Below are positions 1 through 10,593 of a DNA stretch of 64,000 nucleotides, in pieces. Made by a program: the position numbers and the translations under genes. The stretch spans positions 15,810,001 through 15,874,000 of the forward strand of contig JAMPIQ010000002.1 of the NCBI GenBank assembly GCA_024699855.1, in the 5' to 3' direction. Numbering within the stretch: the first letter of the stretch is position 1; each line of letters begins with the position of its first letter. This stretch comes from Aphelenchoides besseyi. Taxonomy: Eukaryota > Nematoda > Chromadorea > Rhabditida > Aphelenchoididae. The notes below the pieces were generated by a model. It was given only the letters and a program-made list of their open reading frames with translations. It was not told the DNA's origin and made no database searches.

Positions 1-1903
1 CAGTCATGTGAACTTTCATTTTAATGGCCTCACAGCAACAACAGTTTTTGTTTTCTTGTTTACGTTTGCAAGCAACTTAAATTACCGAATGAGCTCGATT
101 TTCGCGCGCATTTGTCACGCAGCTGAGCCAACAAACTCCGAAATCCACAGGTCCAAGTTTGGTTGGGAGGAGAAGAGTGCGAGAGAAAGGCATCGTAGCA
201 TCGATTCGGAGGTTTCCCGTTCTTGTTATTCCGATTTTCGAATCTGTTCGCTCGCTAATTTGCAACAAACATCCGAAGTCGAAGGTCACGAAGCACAGTC
301 GTGTGTGGGTTATGAAACGTCGGAGATTACGCGCCCACGAAAGAATAAGATGAACTCGAAAATTGGCCGCTCACGGAAACTAAACGCGCGCAAAAACGAG
401 CGTCCGAAGGTCGACGTTCGCGCGTTTCTTTTGCGCGTTTGCCGCGAACTTTCGCGTTTCCCAGCGGCTGGCGCAAAATTGCGCCAAATTACGCGACCGG
501 ATGCGTTTAAGTTCGTTAGTTGAGAACCTAAAACAAAAGGATCGAAGTCGATGCTTTTGGGCGAATCAAAAACATTGGGCACAAACTGAACCTGTGGATT
601 TGCGCTCCTAATCCACTTGTTTCCCATTAATCCGTGGAATCAATTGGTTGTCGAAAGGTCGTACGCGTGTTTTTCGCGCTGATTCAACGAACGGCAATAC
701 GATCCAAGTTAATCCTCGAACGGACTCGTCAATCCACACTGGCAGATTAATTGGCTGTTCGTATTAATCCCAAAGACAAACACGTGCACTCAAATTGTCA
801 CACCTCTTGCATTGTAAAATCGAAGAAAAACACGGAGGTCAATTGGTGTCGATCGTATTACCGCGCATTTACAAATCACAACCTACCAATTGTCCGCTTA
901 TTCAACCCGTGGTATTCGATTACCATAACAGCTGACTGGTCAGCACCTCCCTCGACTTCGACGTTTGCGCGAACAACTTCTTACAATCAATCTCATAAGC
1001 CGTGAATTAAGTTAATTGTCAGTTTAAACATAAAAGTTCAAGGCTAATCGAGGAGAACAAGATTGCTGATTGTTCACTGGTTGTAATTGGGGGTCTTTGA
1101 TACGCGTCGAAAGTTTTGTGGTTCTCGTATTGCAACTCCAATCTATGACCGTTGAGTTGAACATGCAAATTAACACGCCGAACAAAAAAGGCCTAATGTT
1201 AGAGGAGATTCGAACCCATCAGATTTTGTTGATTGACCTCTGAGACTAAAACTGCCGTTTAAGTCTCCCACAATGTGGATTCTTTGCGTTTCTCTCAAAA
1301 CTTTTCTTGTCCAGCTAAAAAGAATCGTCGAATAAACATAAACCTCAGGCTTCTTCTTTGCGTCATATTGCGGTCGATTGCGCATTTGGACGCGAAATTC
1401 CATCAAACGCAATAAAACTCCCTCCCCACGAAAGCGACGGCGATTGTTGGAACATCTGGAGTTTGGCAGTTAAAGCGAAAGTGTAAAAATCACGCGCAAT
1501 AAACACTCACGCTTAAACGCCTCAAATCGAATCCAGTGCTAATAATGACCGTGACCCAAAAATCTTCGAATTGCTATTATGTCGATTATATTCTTCGGCT
1601 AATTGAACAACAATAAACACACGATCCTCCGACAACACGATCACCTTTGAAGAAGTTATGGTAATTGAAATGAATCGATAATGTGGACTTCGAAGATCAT
1701 GCTTGAAGCTCGTAGAACTTCAACAGCCTCCGGACCATCCAAATACGATGAGCGTAAGAGTTCGCTGTCAATTGACTTCAACTCGAAGTGTTCATTTTGC
1801 TTATTAAATTCGTTTGATTCTCTCGACAATTAACGTCAAAGTTACAACTTTATATACAGAGCCTTTACAATAACAATGTACAATCAGCAAGATTAATGTG
1901 TTT
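1..1903. other. Intergenic stretch with no convincing gene
   Basis: No exon chain with matching splice phases and no domain was found here. A minus-strand open frame at 1170-1412 contains a segment (I-H-I-V-G-D-L-N-G) resembling the GDFN motif of endonuclease/exonuclease/phosphatase domains, as found in non-LTR retrotransposons, but it is short and isolated. A plus-strand open frame at 8-523 starts at GTG and shows no domain. The stretch is rich in TCGA and TTCGAA words, like the other non-coding parts of the window. Confidence 0.5.
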
Positions 1904-2429
1904 TCATGGACCGTTGATAACGATGGGACGATAGCAGGCGGCGAACAGCGTGGTCAGCACATCGAGACAACGTCCGATACGAGTGCGCTGTGAGGTTTCG
2001 ACATTCAACTCCAAGCGAACTTCCAAGTCGAAACTCGAGCGGAGCATTGCGAGAGTAACGCGACGACAACGGCGATCACGTTCATCTGAAACAACCGATT
2101 CGTTACATAAGTTGACTAATGAACACGGCGAAACGAGTGACCGGATTTCAAGGCCAATCGATCGTTTAAACTCGACAGTTCCAACGAAAGAACTCACCGA
2201 TCTCTTCTGTTTGAGTGACGGCATCCGATTTGGTTGGTTGTTGAAGAACAATCGGTGCGTTGAAGTCTTTGCTACAAGACGGAAAGTTCGTCGAAGCCAA
2301 TTCACGAGCTTCATAGTCGTAGTGTTGAAGTCTGTGCGATTCGAGCGGATACGCGTCGACATTTTCCAACGACGAACACGGCGGCCAACTTGCGGAAAAA
2401 CGCGGCGAATCGGGCCACATAGCGAACAT
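1904..2429 (-). CDS. Unrecognised small protein, two coding exons
   Basis: I do not recognise this gene. Exon 2198-2429 and exon 1904-2085 are separated by a 112-nt intron with a good donor (GTGAGT) and acceptor (TTGTTTCAG); the phases match (232 nt, then GAT-GAA-CGT), giving about 138 residues. The protein begins M-F-A-M-W-P-D-S, has no signal peptide or membrane segment, carries an acidic DAVTQTEEI stretch in the middle and an Arg-rich patch (DERDRRCRR) at the junction, and ends with a hydrophobic, Cys-containing tail finishing PIVINGP. The ATG at 2429 follows directly on an acceptor (GATTTCAG), so there is an upstream exon whose donor lies at 2503; an ATG at its very end (2504-2506) could be the true start. 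Calling it coding rests on the consistent splicing, not on homology. Confidence 0.5.
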
Positions 2430-4168
2430 CTGAAATCGTCGAGTTAACTGAACGCTTAGTTGATTCCAATAAGTTGACCCTCCCGGAGAAGCTTCGAACT
2501 TACCATTTTTTCGTAATTAATTCGGCCACGAGAGCGAACGCGTAATCGTCGGGAGTGGTCCGTGAAGAACCAAAAACTGCGGAATGAGATGCGCGGAAAC
2601 TGACCGGTCAAACGGGGCAAGTGGTTGCAAAGGGCGGAGCGATTTGGCGCCAAACTCGTCGATCGTTCCGCCCACTTTTTCCGTCACGATCTACGGTAGT
2701 CGCCGATTTCAAGTCTGCGGGTACCTTCGGTGTTTCGAAATAATCGTCGATGACAAATTGGTTATCTTGTCAAAAAACCGTAAACTTTCTTACGAAATGA
2801 TTAATCTCATGGTAAAAACTTTGTTGCTCAAAGACATCAGATCTGAACTTTTGTCTTGGGAATTATATCCGAGGAGGTCCTTTGTTGTCCTTCTGCCTTC
2901 GACTTGTCATATCGACGGTGGTCCTAGTTCACGGGCAATTTCCGCTCATCAGCAAGTGGTTGCCGCAGATTTGTACTGCGGGGCTTCGCGTCGTTCGATT
3001 GCGACGTTTTTGGCGGTAAAAGCGGCGGCCGTTTGATTTACCTGAACGTTCGCGCGGCCAAATTGGCGATCTAATGAGTTGTAAAGGAGCGGGCAGTGGT
3101 ATTTCCGGGATGGGAAGCGTAAACAATTATCGAGTGATAATCCGATAATTGAGAACTCGAAAAGACTTCTTCCGCGCGCGTAAATTCACTTGTTTCTTTT
3201 TATCTTTTGCGTCCGATAATCGACGTTTGTAAAGGCGGGAGGAGGCCGCTAATCGGCGGTTAAATCGAATTTACCGCAAATTTTTCTGCGAATCGCCTTT
3301 TTGTTGGCGTCCGATTGCCAAGTTGTGGTTGTAAACGACGCGCACGCTTCAATCGGCAGTTTCTTGAACGCGGATCCGCACGTTCAAAAAAAGCGGCGAT
3401 TAGCACGCAAATGACCGACGTTTGTTTTCACCACCGAACTTGGGAATCGCAAATTAACTTGCGCTTTCGGCGACGCAATCCACTTGTGTGTGTCGGCTTG
3501 TGCTTTTTTCTTCGGTAATCGAGAGTCACGCTTCCAAGTAAGTCGGGAGTTCGAAGCAAAGTGATCGGCCGCCATGCCGACAGTCACGCTCCAACGCTTG
3601 CATAATCAATGAAGCGGCCCCCGATCCACTTCAAGTGTGTCTTCACTTGATCCCAAAAGACGCTGCGACCGTAAGATCAAAGTTGCTTCTCTTCAATTGA
3701 CCGTCAGCAATTTGGCAAAACAAATTCGAGGCTGAAGACTCGTTACGATCATGACTTTCTCGATTGTCGGAGAGCGAGATTTGCGTTTGGTTGAAGCGCC
3801 GACGTCTCCGTTTTCAATCGCTCGTTTCCGCCACGAGAAAAAACGAAGCGCCCCAAAGTAGCCAATTTTACCGCAATTTGAGACGTCGAAACGGAAGTTC
3901 GCGGCGTACAGTCGGTTTTGGCTTCATGGGAAAGCCGCTTTCGGTTGATGCAAGAAGTTTCCCGACGATTTGGAATCAACAAGTTTTTTCTTGAGAGAGG
4001 AAAGAATAACCGTTGATGTGGTTTGTGTTCGCGCGATTAATCGGCCATGCGCACGCGCCCACATGTTGACAGAAGACATCGAATTCGCGTGTCAATCGGC
4101 CGTAATTCCAACGATCGTCGAATTGTGCGCCTAATTTCCGCGTCTAATACGCCAGCTCGTTAGCCAAA
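2430..4168. other. Intergenic / 5' flank, no gene seen
   Basis: A 5' exon of the gene at 1904-2429 probably ends at 2504 (donor GTAAGT on the minus strand). Beyond that I see only overlapping chance frames and no domain, RNA gene or repeat. The stretch is relatively GC-rich, with many CGCG and TCGA words, which fits a regulatory region. Confidence 0.4.
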
Positions 4169-4426
4169 TTAATTGCCGTAACGTCGAAAGTGCGGACTTG
4201 AGGTCGAAATGTTTCCGGGCGAAAGTGAGAGCTTGAAGCTAATGATCGAATACACTCTCGCGTATTCGCAAGGAGATGTACGTGGATAAACATTCGTGCT
4301 GATTGAGTCGGAAAGCTGTTGCGAAGAGTTTCGATGTTCAGTTGTCGAGTTGCCGAGAATCGGCAGCCCAAAAACGCTCTTCGTGATGCCAAACAGCAAA
4401 AGTAAAACGACGAAATCTCTCAGCAT
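4169..4426 (-). CDS. Chimeric secreted ORF from a duplicated 5' module
   Basis: This is an 85-codon open frame. Its first about 40 residues, including the signal peptide (MLRDFVVLLLLFGITKSVFG) and two N-glycosylation sequons, are essentially those of the protein at 6318-6737. The match stops abruptly after S-Q-Q-L-S-D-S-I. The remaining about 45 residues come from unrelated local sequence and end at a TAA. The ATG sits right after a splice acceptor (TGTTTTTAG) of a 5'-UTR intron, and that intron, the 5' UTR and the upstream DNA are duplicated too. It may therefore be transcribed and secreted. Either it is a new gene in the making or a truncated pseudogene; the lack of the parent's membrane segment argues against a conserved function. 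Confidence 0.45.
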   Translation of the reverse strand: MLRDFVVLLLLFGITKSVFGLPILGNSTTEHRNSSQQLSDSISTNVYPRTSPCEYARVYSIISFKLSLSPGNISTSSPHFRRYGN

Positions 4427-4598
4427 CTAAAAACAGTGAAATCAGAAGGGTTGAAGGGAGAAACTTACTTTTAAACGATATCTTCTGGTCGAGTTCACGA
4501 CTTCGTCTAATCACATTTCGGTCCCGACAGTGCGAAGAAAATCGACCTTTCCAAAGGAAACCTGTTGAGCAGAAAGACGCGCCAAACGATCAGTCGAG
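4301..4598. repeat. 298-bp direct duplication, copy 1
   Basis: It matches 6612-6909 base for base except for about three mismatches in the first 20 bases (GAGTCGGAAAGC against GAATCGGAAACT). Both copies end sharply at CAGTCGAG, after which the flanks are unrelated. On the minus strand it holds upstream DNA, a non-coding first exon, an intron (GTAAGT...GTTTTTAG) and the first coding residues of the gene at 6318-6737. Near-identity through an intron and upstream DNA points to a recent copy or gene conversion. Confidence 0.93.
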
Positions 4599-5559
4599 TA
4601 ATCGTCTTCTTTCGATTGATTCACACGTTCCTCGAAAAATAGAGTTCAACCTCAGTCGGATACAAACAAAAGGATGTTGATAGTTGTGCATTGTTGTCCA
4701 ATTCATTGGTTTCGTCTTTTGTCGTATCGACTTCGATCAAATCATTCAAACTTTCTGTTGAATCAACGATCATTTGATCTGAAACGAAAAGTTTTTGAAA
4801 TTTGATTTTACGGGCGTCAATAACAACTATCGTATGTTTTGAGCAGAAAATTCAGTCGCCGGAAGACACCATGAGAATTGCTCTTCGATTGCCGAATGTT
4901 TCTTGGGGCACGAAACGAAATAGCCGATCGCGGTAATTTAGCTGGTGGTGTTGACATTGCTACGACTGCACGTGCTTCGGCTCACGTGTGCTGGTGCACA
5001 AGGTGTCTGAAGACGCGGTAACCGAATGAAACTTATTATTGACTATAAACCTTAACGTTATAGATTGTTGTAGCTGTGAAGGAAACAAGGAATAGCAGCC
5101 GGTTGCCAATTGAAACGTTCGGTTGAGAATCGTAAAATCACGACCATTGAACAAATCTATCTTCACTTGCTTCCATCACAGTTGGTCGTAAACACTTTTT
5201 TGCATTTTTTTGTTTCTCTGTCCTTTAGGAATTCGAAATCATCGGCATACTTGTTCCGGGAATGAAAAACGAGCTCTTGAAGAACACTCTAGTTCAGAAA
5301 CAAACTCGTGCCGGTCAACGTACTTGTTGCAAGACTTCCGTTGCACCAGCAGAAAATCATCATCTGTTCGTTTTTCTTGCCTTTTGATTTCGCGACTTTG
5401 TTATAAATAAAAGTATTTAAAGTAAAACAAGTTTATAGTGATGCTAAATTGAATACAATAGATACGATGGTTGTGAACGCTACTTCTGTTAAGCTCTGGC
5501 ATCACGAATGTCCATTTAGAAGTTCTAACGCGTGCTGCGTAGTCGGTCACCAAGTCTTC
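4599..5559. other. Intergenic stretch between small genes
   Basis: No supported gene. A minus-strand frame at 4960-5166 lacks an ATG (it begins at GTG) and shows no domain. This DNA carries the 5' flank of the chimeric ORF and the 3' flank of the gene ending at 5560. Confidence 0.4.
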
Positions 5560-5999
5560 CTAATCTTCCAAAGTCAACAAATACGACTTAATATGTTGTA
5601 TCGCTTCGTGATTTTCGCTTGAGAGCGCAACCCGCAAAAATGATACAACATTAGCTTTGTTAAGATGAACTGCAAAATCCGAATCCTGAAACTTATCGAA
5701 TGTCGAGTTTGTTTGCGATAGTAAAAACTGACCGGTACTAGATGGACATATTGACGTTCTTCGAGCTCCGTCTGTTGTTGTTGGTTAACACTGATTGTAC
5801 GTGGAGCTTTGTACAGCACGTATTTGCCGACGAGTTCCGGGAATCCTCCAAGCATCACAGTCAATGCTGTTGATGCCAAGATGGGAGCGAATACACACCA
5901 AAGCTTTGTTCGCGCTCTTCTTGGTTCTGGAATTCTGTGATGCCCCAAAAGATGAAGATCTGAAGGATTATGCTCGTCAACCACAGGAACGACTTCCAT
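5560..5999 (-). CDS. Small single-pass membrane protein, unrecognised
   Basis: There are two exons, 5739-5999 and 5560-5685, split by a 53-nt intron (GTACCG...GTTTCAG) in phase 0, giving about 128 residues. The sequence begins M-E-V-V-P-V-V-D-E-H-N-P and carries one hydrophobic segment around residues 35-52 (W-C-V-F-A-P-I-L-A-S-T-A-L-T-V-M-L) after a basic patch (P-R-R-A-R-T-K). A Gln/Glu-rich linker follows, and a helical tail ends Y-L-L-T-L-E-D. There is no signal peptide ahead of the hydrophobic segment, so a signal anchor or mitochondrial inner-membrane protein would both fit. No family was recognised. The ATG at 5999 is the first in frame and has in-frame non-coding AT-rich sequence upstream. 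Confidence 0.6.
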
Positions 6000-6317
6000 T
6001 CACGCCAAAAAAATTAAATATTTGTCTATTAAACATATCTAATTTCGGTTTATGAAGGCCCTCAAAAGAAGTTGTCAACAAAACTCGACTTTGTTTTCAA
6101 TCGAAAGTTGACGCGCAGTCAACAGGCGTCGTAAAATGTTCTTTTCGTTGATGTCATTTTAGTTTGAATGCATTCAAGACGGCTGATGGAATGAAGTTCG
6201 TGTAAATGGAAGTCGATTGATTGAAGAGATCGTAACTTTGTCTCATTTTTTGGTGGTCATTCTTCCCGTATAAGTTTATTTGTGGAAAAAACGACTATGT
6301 ACAATAAAAGTCGAAGG

Positions 6318-6737
6318 TTAATATCGTTGTCGATCTTGCATTTCCATGATATCTTTCGACGTGTTGATGCTCGGCTCTTTTTTCCGTCGAATGCACCACC
6401 AATGCAAACGATCCAGAAGCTTGAAGACCAGATATTGAAGACCCAAAAACGCTACAATTGCCATAAGAATCAAAAGTTTCTCCAAGATGCTGAGGATCGT
6501 TGCCAACAGATGTTGAATGTGCGAAAGCACAGTGTTTAACGAGTGTTCCTTTCGTTTCTCCGCTAAACCCGAAGGGTCTTCGACGGGTTGTGTCATCGAA
6601 AACGAGTCCTCGATTGAATCGGAAACTTGTTGCGAAGAGTTTCGATGTTCAGTTGTCGAGTTGCCGAGAATCGGCAGCCCAAAAACGCTCTTCGTGATGC
6701 CAAACAGCAAAAGTAAAACGACGAAATCTCTCAGCAT
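6318..6737 (-). CDS. Secretory-pathway membrane protein, unrecognised
   Basis: This is a 139-residue uninterrupted coding exon. A cleavable signal peptide (about residues 1-20, ending K-S-V-F-G) is followed by an extracellular stretch with N-S-T and N-S-S glycosylation sequons. A long hydrophobic helix comes next (about residues 80-105, L-L-I-L-M-A-I-V-A-F-L-G-L), then a basic cytoplasmic tail (W-W-C-I-R-R-K-K-E). The topology is therefore type I. The ATG follows immediately on the acceptor of a 5'-UTR intron (donor GTAAGT near 6781). The promoter, 5' UTR and N-terminal part are duplicated at 4301-4598. I do not recognise the family, and function is unknown. Confidence 0.65.
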   Translation of the reverse strand: MLRDFVVLLLLFGITKSVFGLPILGNSTTEHRNSSQQVSDSIEDSFSMTQPVEDPSGLAEKRKEHSLNTVLSHIQHLLATILSILEKLLILMAIVAFLGLQYLVFKLLDRLHWWCIRRKKEPSINTSKDIMEMQDRQRY

Positions 6738-6909
6738 CTAAAAACAGTGAAATCAGAAGGGTTGAAGGGAGAAACTTACTTTTAAACGATATCTTCTGGT
6801 CGAGTTCACGACTTCGTCTAATCACATTTCGGTCCCGACAGTGCGAAGAAAATCGACCTTTCCAAAGGAAACCTGTTGAGCAGAAAGACGCGCCAAACGA
6901 TCAGTCGAG
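6612..6909. repeat. 298-bp direct duplication, copy 2 (parent)
   Basis: This is the parental copy: in this position the signal-peptide exon continues into a complete membrane-protein ORF. It spans the coding start, the 5'-UTR intron and upstream DNA. The next gene's stop codon lies at 7093, so most of the intergenic promoter region of the 6318-6737 gene lies inside the repeat. Confidence 0.93.
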
Positions 6910-7092
6910 ACTGAACACAAGCACTCGAAATGAGAAATCAAAGTCGCCTTTTTTCGAAGTGCGCAGCTGCAAAAATTGAACCTTGAGCGTCGACGAGCTC
7001 GCTTCCTTGAGTTTCGCGGTCATTATGTTCAAAAATTTATTGTATGTGCATTTGGGGTTGAGCAATTAATATCGTTTCTAATGAGAGGGTGG

Positions 7093-8342
7093 TTAAGTCC
7101 ACTCGAAATCGGAGATCACTGCGAAATGATCGGTGGGCCAAATATTGTCGTCCGGTTTGGCCGGTTGTGGAACGTATTGATCGGCATAAACCCGCGAATC
7201 CCGAACTTTCAACATCGGTGAACGATAGAAAATGAAATCAATTCGATCCTGCGGCTCCGGAATGCTGTAGTTCCACTCGGAAGTGTACGCCGTTTGGACC
7301 GTCGACCAAGTGATTCCTGGAACAAAAACCACTAAAATTGTTAATGTGATTATTTTACCGGGATTGGCGACTGGATCAGGAAATTTCTCGCGATATGAAT
7401 CGACCATTCCCGCTTTGCTTTGAAGCAAATAAGTGGCCGGCCACTTGTAGACCCAGCCAAAATGTTTGTTCCTAAAATGATTTTAATGAATTTGAAGTTA
7501 CTACTCACTTTGTTTCTTCAGTCCAATCCAAATGACTTGGTGAATTGAAGTCGCCGAGAACGAAAAGCGGAATGAGATTACTGACCGAGTTCCACAACTG
7601 GAACGTGTGATCATTGAGCAGTGTCACCATGTTGTTGTAACGACCTAAAACAAAAGATTGTAACATGCATTTCGATTTAGTCGAACTCCAAGACCCGTAG
7701 CTTTCTCCCACGTCAAACACCGAAACGTTCGTAACCAAGCGATTAAAGCTCAAGTAAGGTCCGTAAGATAAATAAGCAAGATGCATAGAATAGACGTGAA
7801 TTGGAGTGGTACCGTTGATTAAAATTCGAGTGCCAGTTCCTGCTCCGGCTGAACGAATGTTCTTTAAAAACTCGTACACTCGTGGCTACCTTTATAAGTT
7901 GCGGATTGAACGATCGGATGTCTGCTGATGATCGCACCATCAGCTTTCGTACTAGCAACTTGCCATTGCGGTTTCAAAACTTGCATCAAGGTATCAAGGT
8001 TTTGGCGTTGACTCAACTCCTACAATTACTTTCAAGCACTCTTGTATTGAGGTCTCTCAAACTCACTTGAATTGCAATGACATCGGGATTGATTTTTGTG
8101 ATCTGATCGGCGATCTTCTGCACTCCGTTCTTTACTTTGCTCCCCGTAACCCACGTGTTCATTGTCATCATTTTCAGTATTCCAAATGAAGGGACGTTCA
8201 CGTTCTTCAGATCGATCTTCTCATCCCACCAGTCCGTTTGTTTGCCGGGCGTTCGATTGTCGATTCGAGGAGCTGCATTGACGATGTCGACAATCAAAAG
8301 AAGTGAAACGAATAAGAATGCGCGATTGAAGTGGTGATTCAT
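7093..8342 (-). CDS. Secreted endonuclease/exonuclease/phosphatase-family enzyme
   Basis: A signal peptide at the N-terminus (F-L-F-V-S-L-L-L-I-V-D-I-V-N-A) leads into a DNase-I-like/EEP domain. Conserved pieces appear in order: M-T-M-N-T-W near the start (metal-binding Asn), I-A-I-Q-E (catalytic Glu, across the 8066 intron), G-D-F-N-S-P, R-I-D-F-I-F-Y and the terminal T-D-H-F-A-V (catalytic His). EEP enzymes hydrolyse phosphodiesters (nucleic acids, sphingomyelin, inositol phosphates); the substrate cannot be told here, and secretion favours a DNase- or sphingomyelinase-like role. There are several short introns, with donors GTGAGT at 8066 and near 7508 and an intron inside the P-G|I-T-W region near 7330. 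An extra intron near 7640-7690 with a weak GTCTTG donor is possible. The start is the ATG at 8342. Confidence 0.82.
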
Positions 8343-9271
8343 AAGGTTCTCTGAAGAATGAATGTCAGTTCTTAACACATGAAACGGATCATGACACGTA
8401 ATCACAAATTGAATTGGAAGTATACAAGACTATGTAAATCAACTTTTGTGAAGATACAGATTGAACGTCAAAGCTTCTTTTAAATACCCGTGCTTTATTT
8501 GACAAACACAAGGAAGAACGGTATCCAATCGCGTGCGTCCGATGAAGCACAAAAGAAGGGTGTGGACGACCGGTACAAAAATAACTTTGATATGAACAAA
8601 AAATAGACGTTTTACGAGACAACCAAGTGGACTCCTGTTAGTCTTCTGCCAATCAGATTGAAGAATGGACAAAGCGCTGAAAGAGTTTGAATAAGCCTTA
8701 GGTTTGGTTGTATCCATCAATTTCAATGGACGAAGATGCCAATCAAAAGCCGCAAAACGAAACCTGCGTTCCGAAAGCGATTGAAAGATCAAATTTCGAG
8801 CTTTGAAGCTCAATGGCCGCGAGTTTCGTTTCTCAAGTGTTCGAAAAGAACAATGGAAATTTAGGAGCCTCGACAATCAATGATAAGAAACTGATGATCA
8901 GAACCAAAAGGAAGATTCCATTTGGGCTTTTCAAACAATCGATTGCAAACGTGGTTCTCTAAATGGACAAGAGTAATTCGATACGTGAAGGTGATTTCCT
9001 TCTTTTTCACTGACAAAACATCATAAATACTCGTCATTGGGTTGTCATTCGACGATCGTTTTTCGAGAGCAATCGCAAAAACAAGGTGGTCAATTGAACC
9101 GTTTTGTTGAAACGGACAAAACCAATCAGTTCAATCGGTTTGCATGAAATCTTTTCAATCACTCAGTTGTTTCCACAGCAAATCCACCTGTTTGTCGAAA
9201 GAGTTCATTTTTCTTCGATTATCTGAATACAATTTCATAAACCAAAGTAAAGAATCTTTAATTCATTTAGT
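8343..9271. other. Intergenic, no gene seen
   Basis: This lies between the 5' end of the EEP gene and the 3' end of the cyclo-ligase gene. A 145-codon minus-strand frame (8439-8876) exists but has no recognisable domain, no splice context and irregular composition, so I treat it as chance. Confidence 0.4.
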
Positions 9272-9995
9272 TTAATCATCACTAAAACAGACATGATCCA
9301 ATTTAACGTCTGTCGAACTTGTAGGCACTTCATCGATGATTTGTTCTCGCAACGCCAACGCCACTTTCCTTGGCATTTTCCCGAAGAGCTGTTGATGTTC
9401 AGTCAGAAACTTATCGTAGAATGCCATTCCATGACCGCAACGATTACCATCGACAGAAAACGCAACACCGGGCATTAGGACCAAATCAATGGCACCTAAA
9501 CCATTTAGAATAGTCTGAATCCAAATTGCCGACTCACCAAAGTCCTGATAAAAGGTTCGATTTTCGGCCGACTCGAACTGACGAATTCCCCACAACGAAG
9601 GTTGTAGTATGTCAAATTCTTCGGTGCTGTTCATTTTAATCATCTGCATCTTCGGGTTCCCCTTTTCGAATCTAAACCAATGACATATACGACATAGAAC
9701 AAAGCAAACAATACCGTGGAATAAAAACCGTTTTTCCGTCATCGAAAGCTCTTCGAATCAAACGATCAGTCTCGATTTCACCCGCTGTTGACACGTAAAT
9801 CGAAATCACGTTTGCGTCTTTGTACCATTTGCTGTCAAGAATCTAAAGAAAAATATGTGTAAGAAGTTGGAATCAACAAACCTTCTTCTCGACCTTCTCA
9901 CTTTGCCGACGTACTTCTTCTTTAGACACTTTTTCGAGAATCGAAGCGATTTCACGGCGAAGTTTCTTTTTCTGCGCTTTGAGTTCATCAGCCAT
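9272..9995 (-). CDS. mthfs: 5-formyltetrahydrofolate cyclo-ligase (MTHFS)
   Basis: It catalyses the ATP-dependent conversion of 5-formyl-THF to 5,10-methenyl-THF in the cytosol, feeding one-carbon metabolism. Three exons join in phase. Exon 1 encodes a basic, helical N-terminus starting M-A-D-E-L-K-A-Q-K-K-K-L-R. Exon 2 carries the Y-V-S-T-A-G-E-I-E-T region and a V-F-I-P-R strand. Exon 3 holds the family signature L-V-L-M-P-G-V-A-F-S-V-D-G-N-R-C-G-H-G-M-A-F-Y-D, where the usual R-L-G-Y-G-x-G-Y-Y-D appears as R-C-G-H-G-M-A-F-Y-D. At about 213 residues the length is normal for eukaryotic MTHFS. The introns are 40-45 nt (GTTTGT...TTTAG and GTATTG...TTTAG). Start chosen at the ATG at 9995. Confidence 0.92.
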
Positions 9996-10593
9996 CGAAG
10001 AGTCTACGATCAGAGCTTCTAGAAGAATGGTTAGACTGTTGAAAAGCAACGACTATTTAAAGTAATCGGTCAACAACAACACGTGTGGAAGGAGTGGTTT
10101 AAGGTCGAATTGCACGCATCGATGATCGTCTTTTCGATGCAACAAATTACACAGCACCCACGTTCTTTGCGCCGAAATCAACAGCTTTCGCTCAAATTGA
10201 TAGCAGACATGTGGACAGAAGAGGAAAGTGACGTAATGAGATCAGAAACCGAATGAAAGTACCGTAACATCGACGTTCGTTTATTCCAATGGAACGACTT
10301 TTAAACGTCATTTTCGATGGAAATTCAAACACAACTTGTAGTCAAAACGTATTGGTTAATGCCTGAGCTTTGTGTTCAACTCACAAGTTTGTTGGAACGA
10401 TCGAAATTGAAAGCGAATCGCCGCAAAATGACACTCAATCGACCTAATTAACCGGAAGGAGATTTCGCGCATTGTCGTCTTTCAATTCGTAACTCAACAG
10501 TCGAGGGAGTTCTTTGCGACAACGTTATTTCGACGGCACTTTGATTCGCCAAATAGAAAACTCACTGGACGATAGGACAACGTTTGAATACTG
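9996..10593. other. Divergent promoter region
   Basis: This is about 600 bp between the divergently transcribed cyclo-ligase (-) and MAM-protein (+) genes. It must hold both promoters. I could not pick out a TATA box or any repeat with confidence. Confidence 0.5.

Noticed and set aside
8..523. 171-codon plus-strand open frame at the left edge
   Set aside because: Starts at GTG, no domain, overlapped by frames on the other strand, and composition matches local non-coding DNA.
1190..1265. Possible tRNA on the minus strand, from a TGGGTTCGAATCTCC B-box-like string
   Set aside because: The T-stem has mismatches and no upstream acceptor strand pairs with the 3' end; no D-arm is visible.
1950..2447. 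165-codon plus-strand frame across the 1904-2429 gene
   Set aside because: It is the antisense shadow of the spliced minus-strand gene, whose splice sites and phases agree.
8439..8876. 145-codon minus-strand open frame
   Set aside because: No domain, no splice context and no promoter signal; it lies in the spacer between two supported genes.
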